Source: an uncultured Flavobacteriales bacterium (GTDB taxonomy: Bacteria; Bacteroidota; Bacteroidia; Flavobacteriales_D; Parvicellaceae). Taken from it: a stretch of DNA of 48,107 nt. The notes below the pieces were generated by a model. The model was not told the origin of the DNA and ran no database searches. It saw only the letters and a program-made list of their open reading frames with translations. The DNA is taken from NCBI GenBank assembly GCA_943787725.1, contig CALSNM010000012.1, positions 1 through 48,107 of the forward strand, given 5' to 3'. Shown in pieces: positions 1-13,665 of this stretch; the first letter of the stretch is position 1, and each line of letters starts with the position of its first letter. The position numbers and the translations under genes are program-made.

Positions 1-1
1 G

Positions 2-452
2 TGGCTTTTATATCTTCGTGCCTCTGCAACGTTGCCTTTTTTTTCTAGAGGTGTTTGTAATGTGAATGGTCGTCAATTAATGATGGCGGATGGGAGCGAT
101 GCTATTCCAGTAAAACGAGGAATAAAAAAAGGAGCAAAAAAAACTCGTAGTGATAAGAACCCTTCCGAAAGACCATAAAGAAGATTGGAGTTATTTTGGA
201 ATTTTTGGCGGGTTTTGGCATCGAAACAATCCAAAATTAAGCAAACGTTTTTCTGATGATCATCTATACTACAATAAAGTGGTTGATTTTCTGGATAAGA
301 AGCACGATGGAATTGACATTTACCAGCTAGCTCCTGAAAAATATTTAAAAACGAGTAGCTACTCCAGTACATTAGAAAAAATTGAAGATGACTACAGATT
401 AGGTTTGGAAACAGGAATGCATTTTGTTTCAGAAAATAGAGATTTACTTTAG
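2..452 (+). CDS. Unrecognised protein, 5' partial and frame-broken
   Basis: I do not recognise this protein. An open frame entering from the left edge (frame 2) is rich in Lys and Arg near its end and stops at about 174. From about 165 the neighbouring frame stays open to a TAG at 452 and encodes a charged, aromatic-rich segment (WSYFGIFGGFWHRNN, then a Lys/Asp-rich helix-like tail). The two frames join end to end, so they are probably one gene split by a one-base indel, in keeping with the broken genes downstream. The true start lies outside the window. It converges on the DUF2797 gene, with 98 bp between them. No signal peptide or known motif is visible. Confidence 0.4.
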
Positions 453-550
453 TGATAAGATATCAAAATTAGAGCCAAAATCAATATATAATTTGAATAA
501 AAAAAAACCAATACCCATTACATTAAAATACTTCAGAGATAATAGTAAAA

Positions 551-1365
551 TTAAAATTCCAAGGTCACACGGTACCCTGAATGTGACCTTAAGTTGATAA
601 CAGATTCATCATCAAAAATAAGGTACTGCCCTTTTATTCCAACCAATTTTTTCTCAATTATAGGGAGCTTGTCCTAGTTTTAAACTCTTAACCTTAGTTG
701 GATATTGAAGAACTGGGAAACTAATATGTGTAATTTCGCCGTCATATTCTATGAAATCCTCATACTCTTCTGGTATTACCTCAATCAACTCCTCTTTTTT
801 ATTCAATAAGGAAGCCGAACTAATATCGTTCGTTAACATTTTACGCCAATTGGTTTTATCAGCTATGTAATCCTTTAAAGCTACCTCTATTCATCCTGCG
901 GCTCCTCTGTATGGCGTCTCAGCAATTATTACTGCTTCTACTGCTCCTTGATCAATCCAACGAGTTGGAATTTGGGTTGCTCTTGTTACACCTACCTTTA
1001 ACCCAGATGTTTTGGACAAATAAACGTAATGCGGCGTTAAGATGATGCTTCCGCTCCCACTCTTCATCCCTAAGAGCAATTCCCTCATGTATCCTACTTA
1101 ATTCGGGTCGAATAATACTTGGAGTCGCCATTGGAGAAGACATAAACGCATCATAGCTCATTCCTTCCCCATAGGGTTTTCTGATCTTTTTACCCGTAAC
1201 TACACAATTAATTACATGCTCAAACGAATAGAAATATCTTGCCCGATGAGCTGGTTCATTGGAACAAGTTCTCCTTGCTCAAGAACGTTATACAAAGGTA
1301 ATTCGTATTGAACTTGCTCTTTCTAATTTAGAGCGCATTTTGCGGATGTTACCTGTGTATATCAT
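551..1365 (-). CDS. DUF2797 family protein, frameshifted
   Basis: Three frames together give a DUF2797 protein of about 270 residues, the family's normal length. The N-terminus reads MIYTGNIRKMRSKLE from an ATG at 1365. The middle has the family signature HYVYLSKTSGLKVGVTR followed by QIPTRWIDQGA, and the C-terminus has GIKGQYLIFDDES and RSHSGYRVTLEF. The function of the family is unknown; several conserved Cys and His residues in relatives suggest metal binding, which I could not verify here because of the broken frame. Frame changes occur near 1315, 1215, 1000-1090 and 840-900. The gene reads in the same direction as the TPR gene and gyrA upstream. Identification is secure, the exact protein sequence is not. 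Confidence 0.8.
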
Positions 1366-1380
1366 GCTTTAAATTTAAAC

Positions 1381-1420
1381 AAAAAAAAGGCTATCAACAT
1401 ACATCAATAGCCTTTTTGTT
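1381..1420 (-). terminator. Hairpin between TPR gene and DUF2797 gene
   Basis: AAAAAAAAGGCTAT pairs with ATAGCCTTTTT around a loop of about 14 bases. Both sides end in A or T runs, so it can work on either strand. It lies just after the stop of the TPR gene (1436) and 16 bases before the DUF2797 start. Confidence 0.7.
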
Positions 1421-1435
1421 AATTGAATTAAACTC

Positions 1436-2737
1436 CTATTGGCCTAAAGCTTTTAACTTGTCATTTACCTCTGTAAACTTTGCTGTATCGTCTATTTGAA
1501 TATAGATATTTTTTAAAATTTTCAATGTAGTTATATCTTCAGGAGCTAATTCATGTGCTTTTGCTAGTTGCGGAACAGCAGCTTTGAACATTTCATCAGC
1601 TTTTGCTTTCTCCGCTTCGTATAATGAGCATCTTCAATCTTGTTTGCAATATTATTTAATTCCGCGGCTTCATTATAATATAATGCTCCTAAGTTAAAAT
1701 AAGCATCCATATAACTAGCGTCTAACGCAATTGCTTTTTTATAAGCATCCGCAGATTTTGATACGAATTGTGCTGCATCTTCATGGCTTCCCTTCTTTGT
1801 GAGCTGCTGTCGACATTTCATCAAATGTAGCACCAATATTAAAGTGTAAAATTGGATTTTCAGGATCCGCTTTTACTGCTTCTTGCAAGCTATTTTGAGC
1901 TTTAACCGCATCACCTGTTTTGTAGTAATAGTTAAACTCTTCCAAAATCAAGTTTAAATCTCCTGCGTACAATGCTCTTCCTTCTTGAATGATTTTAAAC
2001 GTTTCTTCACTTGGATTTCCTCCATTCTTACGAGTAGCAACTTTTACCATTAATTGGTGCGTTCTAGAGTCACCTCCGTATTTCAATGCTGCTGCCATTC
2101 CATAGTATTTTAATGCATTGTCGTATGCATCTAAATTATCAGCGGACAATCCAGCATAATACATTGCAACTGTATCTTGTTTTCCTAAGACATCATAAGC
2201 TTCCACAGAGGATGTAAATGCTAAATAAGCATTTTCGAAATCCTTATCCTGAAATAATTGTACTCCGCCATTGATCGCCATAGCCCTCATTTGCCCCATC
2301 ATTCCTGTAATTTCTTCTTCATAGTAATAGTCACTCGCAGCTAAACTCGCTTTAAATGATTCCGAGCCCTAACTTAGCATATGCCTCTTCATTTGCTTCA
2401 ACATCCTTTTTAATAGCTTCATCTCCTTCTGCAAACATTGGATAAGACATATACACAAGACCTGTGTAATAGTGCATCTTACCAAGATCTTTTGCTTTTG
2501 TCAACGACTCCAGATTCCTTTTGTTTTGACTTGGCAAAGATCTATCTGCTCTTTTGCTTTAACGACTTTCTTCTTCATATCATCAACACCTTCTGCTTTC
2601 TGAGCAATAGACATCGCCAATCGTAAAGGGTCTATCCCTTTCATTTCAATAGCAGCGTTGATTAATTCAGTTTTTCTGAGCTCTTCCCACCTACTGCAGA
2701 TAAATAGCATGGATAATACAATAATTGACTTTTTCAT
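1436..2737 (-). CDS. Secreted tetratricopeptide-repeat protein, frameshifted
   Basis: The gene encodes a TPR scaffold protein of about 433 residues with an N-terminal signal peptide (MKKSIIVLSMLFICS), so it probably works in the periplasm. TPR-type helices are visible in the second half: KDFENAYLAFTSSVEAY, YDNALKYYGMAAALKY, GDAVKAQNSLQEAVKADPEN and YKKAIALDASYMDAYFNLG. The start is the ATG at 2737; a longer open frame to 2782 only adds residues before the signal peptide. Frame changes fall near 2680, 2530, 2360, 1800 and 1620. A TPR protein placed directly after gyrA is a recurring arrangement in Flavobacteriales. No catalytic domain is visible and the partner is unknown. Confidence 0.75.
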
Positions 2738-2820
2738 TTTTCTTTGTTTTTTACAATGATGCAATATTACTAATAATTTCATAATGCATTTACCAAAATC
2801 TTTGCCATTGTTACAATTTT

Positions 2821-2859
2821 CAAAAAAAATCCCTCAAACCAATTAAAGAATGAGGGATT
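2821..2859 (-). terminator. Rho-independent terminator of gyrA
   Basis: On the minus strand AATCCCTCA and TGAGGGATT form a perfect 9-bp stem around a 14-base loop, followed directly by a run of eight T. It lies 23 bases beyond the gyrA stop and separates gyrA from the TPR gene. Confidence 0.85.
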
Positions 2860-2881
2860 AATATTTAAAGAGTTTGATAAT

Positions 2882-5559
<2,678 letters not shown>

Positions 5560-5736
5560 ATATTTCTTTAATCTAAATATTCAAATTTTTTAACGCAAAA
5601 GCATCCTAACAATAAAAAACGTCTTTAAAACAGACTATTTGTTTATACGGTTCGAAAATAATCAATCCTTAATTCATAGAGGCATAAAAACAAGTCGCTA
5701 CTTGCTAACAAAATTCTGTGAAAAATAAGCTAATTG

Positions 5737-5770
5737 TTGACAATTATTTCCATTGATTTTTTTATCTTTG
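5737..5770 (+). promoter_or_regulatory. Probable clpC promoter in the gyrA-clpC gap
   Basis: TATCTTTG at 5763-5770 fits the Bacteroidota -7 element TAnnTTTG, with a TTG at 5737-5739 about 23 bases upstream as -33. A second TATTTTTG lies at 5820-5827, closer to the clpC start at 5880, without a clear -33. The 320-base gap otherwise shows no gene, and I found no clear consensus promoter for gyrA on the minus strand. Confidence 0.45.
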
Positions 5771-5879
5771 AAATGTTCTTTTTTGATAATTCTTTATAAA
5801 ATAAGACGAATGTTTGGTTTATTTTTGTAACTCTGCATTCACTGAATCGATATGAAATTTTAATTAAAGATAGATAGAT

Positions 5880-8442
5880 ATGGAAGCGAAATTTTCTCCA
5901 AGAGTAAAAGATGTAATTAGTTTCAGTAGAGAGGAAGCCTTGAGACTTGGGCATGATTATATTGGTGTTGAACATTTGCTTCTAGGAATTATTAGAGAAG
6001 GTGAAGGTGTTGCTGTTAAAATTATTGAAAATCTCTAAATTAACTTCAAAGAACTTAGGAAAGTTTTAGAAAGTAATTTAGAAATGGAACTAGCTAAACA
6101 TAGATGCTGGAACAACATTCCTCTTAATTAAAGCAAGCTGAGAAAGTACTGAAAATCACCTATTTGGAAGCGAAATTATTTAAAAGTAATATGATCGGAA
6201 CAGAACATTTGTTACTTATCTATCCTAAAAGAAGAAGACAACGTTGCTGCACAAACATTAAATAAATTTAAAATAGACTATACACTTGTAAAAGACGAAT
6301 TGGAACTAATGATGGAACAAGGATATCAAAACCCAAAAGCAGAACTACCAGGAAGCCCTGCTGATGATGAACATGAAGAAGAATTCTTCTCAGGACGGCC
6401 CTAAGAAAGCCTTCTGACTCAAAATCTAAGACTCCTGTTTTGGATAATTTCGGAAGAGATTTAACAAAATTTGCGGAAGAAGGGAAACTTGATCCTATAG
6501 TTGGACGTCAAGCAGAAATAGAAAGAGTATCACAAATTTTAAGTAGAAGAAAGAAAAACAACCCTATACTTATTGGTGAACCGGGAGTTGGTAAATCTGC
6601 TATTGCTGAAGGTCTAGCTCTTAGAATTGTTCAAAGAAAAGTATCACGTGTTTTATTTAATAAAAGAATTGTCTCTCTTGATCTTAGCATCTTTAGTTGC
6701 TGGAACAAAATACAGAGGCCAGTTTGAAGAGAGAATGAAAGCTGTAATGAATGAACTTGAGAAATCTCCAGAAATCGTTCTTTTCATTGATGAAATTCAC
6801 ACTATTATTGGTGCAGGTGGAGCTTCTGGAAGCTTAGATGCTTCTAATATGTTTAAACCAGCTTTAGCAAGAGGGAGAACTACAATGTATTGGTGCTACT
6901 ACTTTGGATGAATACAGACAATACATTGAAAAAGATGGAGCTCTAGAAAGAAGATTTCAAAAAGTACTTGGTTGAACCAACTAATATTGAAGAAACTATT
7001 ACAATTTTAAATAACATTAAAGAAAATACGAAGATCACCATAATGTTGATTACACGATGAGGCGATAGAAGCTTGTGTTAAGTTAACCGCGCGTTATATT
7101 ACAGACAGTCACCTTCCAGACAAAGCTATAGATGCTTTGGATGAAGTTGGTTCGAGAGTTCATATTACCAACCTCAATGTACCTAAGGAAATTATTGAGA
7201 TTGAGAGTAAACTAGAGGATATAAAGAAGAGAAAAATCAAGTTGTTAGAAGTCAACAATACGAAGAAGCTGCTCGATTAAGAGATACTGAAAGAAAATTA
7301 AACAACGAATTAGACGCAGCTAAAAAAAATGGGAAGAGCACAGCAAGTCCCATAAGAGAAACTGTAACTGAAGAGCATGTTGCAGAAGTTGTAGCCATGA
7401 TGACTGGAATTCCTGTTCAGAGAGTTGCTGAAAAAGAAAGTGGACGCTTATCAAAATGGGAGAAGCTATACAAGGTTCAGTTATTGGTCAAGACGAAGCA
7501 ATTAAAAAAGTAGTTAAAGCTATTCAACGAAATAGAGCTGGATCTAAAAGACCCAAACAAACCGATTGGCACATTTATCTTTTTAGGTCCAACCGGTGTT
7601 GGAAAAACCCAACTTTGTAAAGTATTGGCTAAAAACATGTTTGATAGTGAAGAAGCACTCTCAGAATTGACATGAGTGAATACATGGAGAAGTTTGCTGT
7701 ATCTAGATTGATTGGAGCACCTCCTGGCTATGTTGGATATGAAGAGGGTGGTCAGCTGACTGAAAAAGTAAGAAGAAAACCTTATCATTATATTGTTAGA
7801 TGAAATTGAAAAAGCACATCCTGATGTATTTAATCTATTATTGCAAGCATTAGATGATGGTACAACTTAACTGATAGCTTGGGCAGGAAAATTGATTTCG
7901 TAACACTATTATAATATGACATCTAATATTGGCTCAAGACAATTCAAGATTTTGGAACAGGTGTTGGGTTTGGAACAAAAGCCAGGAAGAAAGGAAAGAT
8001 GAAATCAAAAATTTGTTATTCAAACTGCATTAAAAAAGCTTTTGCTCCTGAATTTTTGAATCGAATTGATGATGTTGTTTTGTTCAACTCATTAACAAGA
8101 GAAGATATTCATTAAATAATTGACATAGAACTCAAAAGGCTATTTGCAAGGGTCGAAGAGCTTGGTTTCTCTATTGATTTATCTGAAAAAGCAAAGGACT
8201 ATATTGCTGACAAAGGTTTTGATGCTAAGTATGGAGCAAGACCGCTGAAAAGAGCCATTCAAAAATACCTTGAAGATCCTTTGGCGGAAGAGATAATACA
8301 AGCAAACTTAAGCGAGGGAGATATTATTCATGTTGACTTAGACGTCAAAAACGAGTGAAATCCTAATCAAAACAGGTAAGAAAGAAGAAAGCTAACTAAG
8401 AAAACAAAGGAAGATGAATCTGCCTCTTCGGAGGAGAAATAA
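5880..8442 (+). CDS. clpC: ATP-dependent Clp protease ATP-binding subunit ClpC, frameshifted
   Basis: ClpC is a Hsp100 unfoldase that feeds damaged or regulated proteins to the ClpP peptidase. The N-terminal Clp repeat domain starts with [20 protein letters not shown] and contains [22 protein letters not shown] domain 1 has Walker [16 protein letters not shown] and Walker [20 protein letters not shown] middle UVR-type motif [11 protein letters not shown] marks it as ClpC rather than ClpB. AAA domain 2 has Walker [11 protein letters not shown] and later [11 protein letters not shown]. Total length is about 854 codons, normal for the Bacteroidota. Many one-base frame changes (for example near 6040, 6110, 6390, 6650, 6890, 7230, 7660, 7870) break it, as in gyrA. 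It ends EEK-TAA and is followed by a terminator. Confidence 0.9.
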
Positions 8443-8462
8443 ATACTACTTTATAATTAAAG

Positions 8463-8511
8463 AACGTCTTGTTCTTCCGATAATCTATCCGATTGAATCA
8501 GGGCGTTTTTT
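8463..8511 (+). terminator. Terminator after clpC
   Basis: AACGTCTTG pairs with CAGGGCGTT, using two G-U wobbles, around a loop of about 25 bases and followed by T6. The G-U pairs form only in plus-strand RNA, so this serves clpC, not the convergent phosphatase gene. Confidence 0.6.
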
Positions 8512-8533
8512 ATTTTCTATATAACCGTAATAC

Positions 8534-11500
8534 TTAATATTGAAAACCAATTAACAGCACATCATCCATTTGAGGTGCATCACCTTTCCAGCTCTCAAAG
8601 AAGGATTCAATCTCTTTTCCTTGTTGTGATATCTCCAATTGAGATACTTGATCTAAGAGCTTCGTTTAATCCCAGTACTTTCATTTTCCTTTTGTTAGGA
8701 CCTCCAAATTGATCCGCATACCCATCACTAAACATATAGACCAAATCACCTTTCCTCAAATCATATTCTCGCGTATTAAATATCTTTGTTTTTCACAAGG
8801 GTCCCTCCTAAAGAAAAACGGTCTCCTTTTATAATATGCTGCATACCCTTTCGGTAAACATAGACTGGACGCATTGCACCAGCAGTATACATCTTATTGG
8901 TATCTTCATCAACCAAACATAGGGAGATATCCATGCCATCTTTGTTCGATTCAAAATCATCATTTTGTCGAAGGATTTCCTTCAAGCTATTATCCATATC
9001 CTTCAGTATCTCTCCAGGGATCTAGTATGTTTTTCAAAACGCATGCTTCATTCAATAGCATCATTCCAATCATACTCATAAACCCTCCGGGAACACCATG
9101 TCCTGTGCAATCGGCACAAACTATTAATTGAAGATTACCAAACTTTCTCGCCCAATAAAAATCACCGCTAACAATATCCTTTGGTTTGTAAACCACAAAG
9201 TTTTTCGGAAACATCTTATCAAACTCATCTTCTTCCGGCAAGATTGCTGTTTGAATTCGTTTAGCATAATTAATACTATCCGTTAAATCTTTATTTATTT
9301 CCTCAATCTCTTCTTTTTGATGAACCACCTCTTTTGTTCTTAAAGCCAATTGATGCTCCAATTCTTTTTGATAGCGTAAATGTCTGCGCTCTCTCATTTT
9401 CACAATAAACACTATAATTAAGACTATTACTGCACCTAACGTAACAATAAACCACCACTCTTTCCAGAATGGTTTTGCTACACTAATTTTAACTGTTAAT
9501 AGTATCTCCAACTATTCCATCTGCATTATACGATTTAGCCTTAAAAGTATACTCTCCATCATAAACTTTGTGGTATTTAGCTACATTAATAACCGAATTC
9601 TCGGACCATTTGCTTTGGTGCCCCTCCAACACAAATTGATAGGTCACCATTTCTGGCTTTTTTCAGACTAACCCCTTTAAAGTCAATAAAGATATCATAC
9701 TCGCCATATGGCAATATTATATCCTCATCTGAGATCATACTCTATTGTCATTTATCGTAATTTCAGAAAAGCTTGTTATTGGAGGGACCTTATTTTGCTT
9801 GTCTTCATTATGCATTGTAAAGTACTGCTCCATTTTCCGAACCAAACCACAGCTGATCATTAAACTTAGATATTGAATTCCGCAAAAACCTTTTGCTCAT
9901 CCCATGTTTGGCTCCATAAAGCTCTATCCTAAAGCCTTGAGAAATCGACATCAAACACTACCCTACTAAGTCCTCCGTTATGCATAACCCACATTCTGCC
10001 TTTTAGCATCTTGTTCGATCCCATAGCAGTAATTCGATGCTAAACCATCAAGGACGGATATGTTGATGAATGTTTTCTCCAACCCTAAACACGCCATTAT
10101 CCGAGGTACTTATCCAAATGGCACCATCGCTCGATTCAATTAATTTATTTGCAGTTACAATGTCATATTCCGGTGTTAACCTGATTTTTTCGAAAATACC
10201 ATCATTAAACTTGTTTAAAAATGCACTTCTGGTACCGATAAACACATCCCCCGTTTTTGTTATTAAAACATCGCCCACAGAGTTGTGAGAAAGGCCAGAA
10301 GAAACATTATAACTTACAATACCTTCTGTTCCTACATTCATTTTATAAACACCATTTAAAGTACCAATCCAAAGCTGATTTCCAAGTGACTTTAGACTTG
10401 TTATTGTTAATGACAAATCATCTCCTGAAAGTAAAATTTCTTTAAACGAATTAGTCGCAGAATTATACCGATAGAGGCCACTATGTTCTGTGCCTATAAA
10501 AAAAGCTGAGTCTTCAGTGAAATGCATCGCTGATATTCCATCATTAGGCAAACCATTTTCTTCATTAAAACATTTCCGTTCTTTCAATGTATATTTATCC
10601 CGAACAGATATTACCGCATTATTGGCAACCCAAACTTCATATTCGTTTGCCAGGATACTATTTACCTTATAAAGTCCCTTAGGGTTGGCGAAATAAAAAG
10701 TAAATAAATTATCTCCTTTTGATGCAAGCCCCTCGCCAAAAGTACCTATCCACAAAGTAGCTTCACGATCAATAAACATTGTATTAACTGCATCTGTTCT
10801 TAATCCACTTTTTGAATGATAGCTTTCCACCACCAAAAAATCCTTTTTGTTCCATTTACATTTTAGCAATCCTGATCGCAGCGTACTAATCCAAATAGCA
10901 TCTCCAAACACTTTAACTTCTCTGATTAATATGTCGTCTTCAAAATTTGAATATTCAATTTTAGAAGTTAAAAAAACATCATTCTCTTCTCTACAAATAC
11001 AAACCTGAAGTAAAAGTCGATACAACAATCTTTCCTGTTTCGATTTCAACAATTCCAGCTACTTGATCTCTTGGAATACCACTAATAGCCCTGAACTTTA
11101 CTGAGAATTTCCTCCTCCTCATAATACTTGTAGACGTCTACTCCCGAAGCTGTTCCTACGAAAAAATACCCATCCTTAGTAATCATGAATGAGTGCAAAT
11201 ATTGCCCTTCAAATTGGTTATTAAAAAACTCACATTTACCTTTTTCATCCACATTAAATAGCCCAAAATCTTTTGCCGCAAACCAAATCAATCCATTTTC
11301 ATCTTGATCAATGTCATTTATTATACTATTGATACCTCCTCCCGGATGGACCAAATCAAAACTAACTCCATCATATATACTCACTCCTCCTGCTTGATGT
11401 CCGTACCAAATATTACCCGCTATCATCCTTAAAACTTGAAGAATACCGAGTTTTCAGCTAAGTGATCATCCGTGTAATACATTTCGAAAGTTTCCCCATC

Positions 11501-11712
11501 AAACACCCCTACACCTTCTCCAGTACCAACTAATCAAGCTCCCATTATCCGCTTGGTTTATTGTGTTAACAAAAGGATTATTCAAACCAACATTTTGATC
11601 AAATTCATCCAACTTATACTCTTGGGATTCGAGCAAGAATCCATAGTCTTGCGCTTGAGAAAACCACAACCGTTGTGAATAATAATATAAATAGTAATAC
11701 TCCCCTTTGCAT
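8534..11712 (-). CDS. Membrane SpoIIE-type Ser/Thr phosphatase with sensor propeller, frameshifted
   Basis: A one-protein signalling device of about 1059 residues. Order: signal peptide (MQRGVLLFILLFTTVVVFS); a long two-component-regulator-type beta-propeller with repeated units such as GLIWFAAKDFGLF, TLWIGTFGEGLAS, QLWIGTLNGVYKM and AIWISTSDNGVFRV; a Y_Y_Y-type domain; one membrane helix (WWFIVTLGAVIVLIIVFIV); a coiled coil; then a PP2C-like SpoIIE domain. The linker has DSINYAKRIQTAILP, and the catalytic domain has SGDFYW, DCTGHGVPGGFMS and the final QMDDVLLIGF. The propeller is likely periplasmic and the phosphatase cytoplasmic. Frame changes near 8640, 8770, 9000, 9500, 9660-10050, 11060, 11430 and 11535 break the gene. 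The SiaC-like gene upstream offers a plausible substrate. Confidence 0.85.
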
Positions 11713-11882
11713 TCTTATGATTGATATTCGGCTTCGCTTTAAACACAATTACATCCTAGATTGTTCGAAATATACCAAATCGACGATCAATAAATCTAGT
11801 GTTTTGAAAATTATTTTGAATCTAATAAAGTACAGAAAACTGCTGTAAACGAATGACTAAAAAACATCGACTGCATATAAGC

Positions 11883-12233
11883 TCAAATGGAATGATCAAT
11901 CATATTTGCATAATCTTTTCCAACTTCCTCCATTTCCACATCATCACTTTCGTAATACCAATCTACCTTGGCTCCTGTCTACTTTGGATAGTATTTTAAA
12001 CATATCTAGCAAAACCACTGAGCTACTTGTATTGAAATACTCTAACTTCAGAACTAATGTTGTTTCTGGCAGCGGGTTCAGTGCATATTCATTTATCCAA
12101 TAAATAAGAGTACGATAAAAACCAACCGTATTTTCTGGAATCGAAATTCCCGCTCCAAATGCAAAAACCCCGTCTGCGCATTAAAATCGACTCTAGGCGT
12201 TTTAGATGTTTGCTCTATAAATATACTATCCAT
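11883..12233 (-). CDS. SiaC family (DUF1987) regulatory phosphoprotein, frameshifted
   Basis: The reassembled protein, about 120 residues, matches the SiaC/DUF1987 family. It begins MDSIFIEQTSKTPRVDF, continues with ISIPENTVGFYRTLI and WINEYALNPLPETTLVLKL, and has the core EYFNTSSSVVLLDMF that contains the residues phosphorylated in SiaC. The tail reads DWYYESDDVEMEEVGKDYA. In Pseudomonas, SiaC is phosphorylated by kinase SiaB, dephosphorylated by the PP2C phosphatase SiaA, and activates the diguanylate cyclase SiaD. Here the gene sits 170 bp upstream of a SpoIIE/PP2C phosphatase on the same strand, so it is probably that enzyme's substrate (inference). No SiaB or SiaD is in the window. Frame changes near 12170, 12105 and 11970 break it; the last few codons are uncertain. 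Confidence 0.75.
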
Positions 12234-12320
12234 TCCTTAAATTACAAATTCCATCCAATTAAAACGAGTAAGCTCAAAATTTAGTTTCGAATATAAGTTA
12301 TATTTTTATAAATTCATGAA

Positions 12321-12346
12321 TTGAACAATCTTTGTTCTTATTTTTG
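12321..12346 (+). promoter_or_regulatory. hutI promoter
   Basis: TTG at 12321-12323 and TATTTTTG at 12339-12346 match the Bacteroidota -33/-7 pattern and lie 26 bases before the hutI start codon. Confidence 0.55.
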
Positions 12347-12371
12347 TGAAACACTAACTACTTAGACGCGC

Positions 12372-13616
12372 ATGTCAAAAATTACAATTAAAAACATAAA
12401 AGAACTTGTTGGAATATCTCATTCTGGAGTTTTATTGAAAAAAGGATCAGAAATGAACCACCTTTCCACTATTCAAAATGCCTTTTTAACTATTGAAAAT
12501 GGGTTGATTAAATCATTTGGAGAAATGACAGATTTATCTTTAACAGAAAATGAAAATTCTACTGTTATTGACGCTAAAAACAAACTAGTATTTCCAAGTT
12601 GGTGCGACTCACATACACATCTTGTATTTGCAGCTCCCAGGGATGAGGAATTTGTTGATCGAATCAATGGACTAACCTACGAAGAAATTGCTTTAAAAGG
12701 GGGAGGGATTTTAAATTCTGCTAAAAAGCTTCAGGAAACTTCAGAGGATGATTTATACGAATTTGCTATGGATAGAATGCGTGAAATCATAAAACTAGGA
12801 ACAGGAGCCGTTGAAATAAAAAGTGGATATGGTTTAACAGTTGAAGCAGAACTAAAAATGCTCCGCGTTATTAAAAGATTGAAACAAAATTCACCCCTAA
12901 CAATAAAGGCAAACTTCCTTGGAGCGCACGCAATACCTGAAAACTATAAAGAAAAAAGAGAAGATTATATAAGCCTGATAATCAACAAAATGATTCCTGT
13001 CATTAAAAGTGAAGAATTAGCTGAATACATAGATGTTTTTTGTGAAACCAATTACTACACACCTCAAGAGACTGACCGTATATTAAAGGCTGGGATAGCA
13101 ATTGGACTAAAACCTAAAATTCACGTAAATCAATTTACTACAATTGGAGGCATTCAGACTGGCATTAACAATAACGCACTTTCTGTCGACCATCTAGAAG
13201 TTGTTAACAAAGAAGATATTGAAGCTTTAAAAAAATCCGAAACAATGCCAACTTTACTTCCTTCTTGTTCCTTTTTTTTAGGTATTCCTTATGCACCAGC
13301 AAAGGAATTAATAGAAAATAATTTACCTATAGCTTTGGCAAGTGATTACAACCCTGGATCTACTCCATCTGGAAACATGAATTTTGTCATCTCTTTAGCC
13401 TGTATTAAAATGAAATTAACACCAGAACAAGCAATTAATGCAGCAACAATAAATTCTGCTTACGCAATGGGAATCAGCGACAAATTAGGCAGTATCGAAG
13501 TTGGTAAAAAAGCAAATGTTTTCATCTCTAAAGAAATTAACTCTTATGCCTTTCTACCCTATAGCTTTGGCAGTAATCTGATTGAAACAGTAATTTTAAA
13601 TGGAGAAATTCAATAA
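12372..13616 (+). CDS. hutI: Imidazolonepropionase
   Basis: HutI hydrolyses 4-imidazolone-5-propionate to N-formimino-L-glutamate, the third step of histidine breakdown, in the cytoplasm. The 414-residue protein is full length for this amidohydrolase. Visible signatures are the metal-binding SHTHLVFAAPRDEEF (about residues 80-94), the substrate loop GAVEIKSGYGL, the metal His in LGAHAIPENYK, HVNQFT and SVDHLE, and the Asp metal ligand in ASDYNPGS. No hutH, hutU or hutG gene is next to it; it stands alone between the divergent siaC-like gene and the convergent purC. The frame is intact, in sharp contrast to everything to its left. Confidence 0.95.
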   Translation: MSKITIKNIKELVGISHSGVLLKKGSEMNHLSTIQNAFLTIENGLIKSFGEMTDLSLTENENSTVIDAKNKLVFPSWCDSHTHLVFAAPRDEEFVDRINGLTYEEIALKGGGILNSAKKLQETSEDDLYEFAMDRMREIIKLGTGAVEIKSGYGLTVEAELKMLRVIKRLKQNSPLTIKANFLGAHAIPENYKEKREDYISLIINKMIPVIKSEELAEYIDVFCETNYYTPQETDRILKAGIAIGLKPKIHVNQFTTIGGIQTGINNNALSVDHLEVVNKEDIEALKKSETMPTLLPSCSFFLGIPYAPAKELIENNLPIALASDYNPGSTPSGNMNFVISLACIKMKLTPEQAINAATINSAYAMGISDKLGSIEVGKKANVFISKEINSYAFLPYSFGSNLIETVILNGEIQ

Positions 13617-13665
13617 AATAAAGCTTGATTCAAGCAATGAAACTAGTCGTTTTAATTAAAGTGGC

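Noticed and set aside
73..372. Minus-strand 99-codon open frame at the left edge
   Set aside because: It overlaps the plus-strand frame whose protein looks more natural; no family match and no promoter seen. Not fully excluded.
7477..7788. Minus-strand open frame of 103 codons inside clpC
   Set aside because: It is antisense to the ClpC AAA domain 2, whose motifs are clear on the plus strand.
9660..10050. Separate gene between the phosphatase domain and the propeller
   Set aside because: The pieces fit as Y_Y_Y and last propeller blades of one protein once frame changes are allowed.
13617..13665. GCTTG-ATT-CAAGC hairpin between hutI and purC as terminator
   Set aside because: Only 5 bp with a 3-base loop and no T-run.
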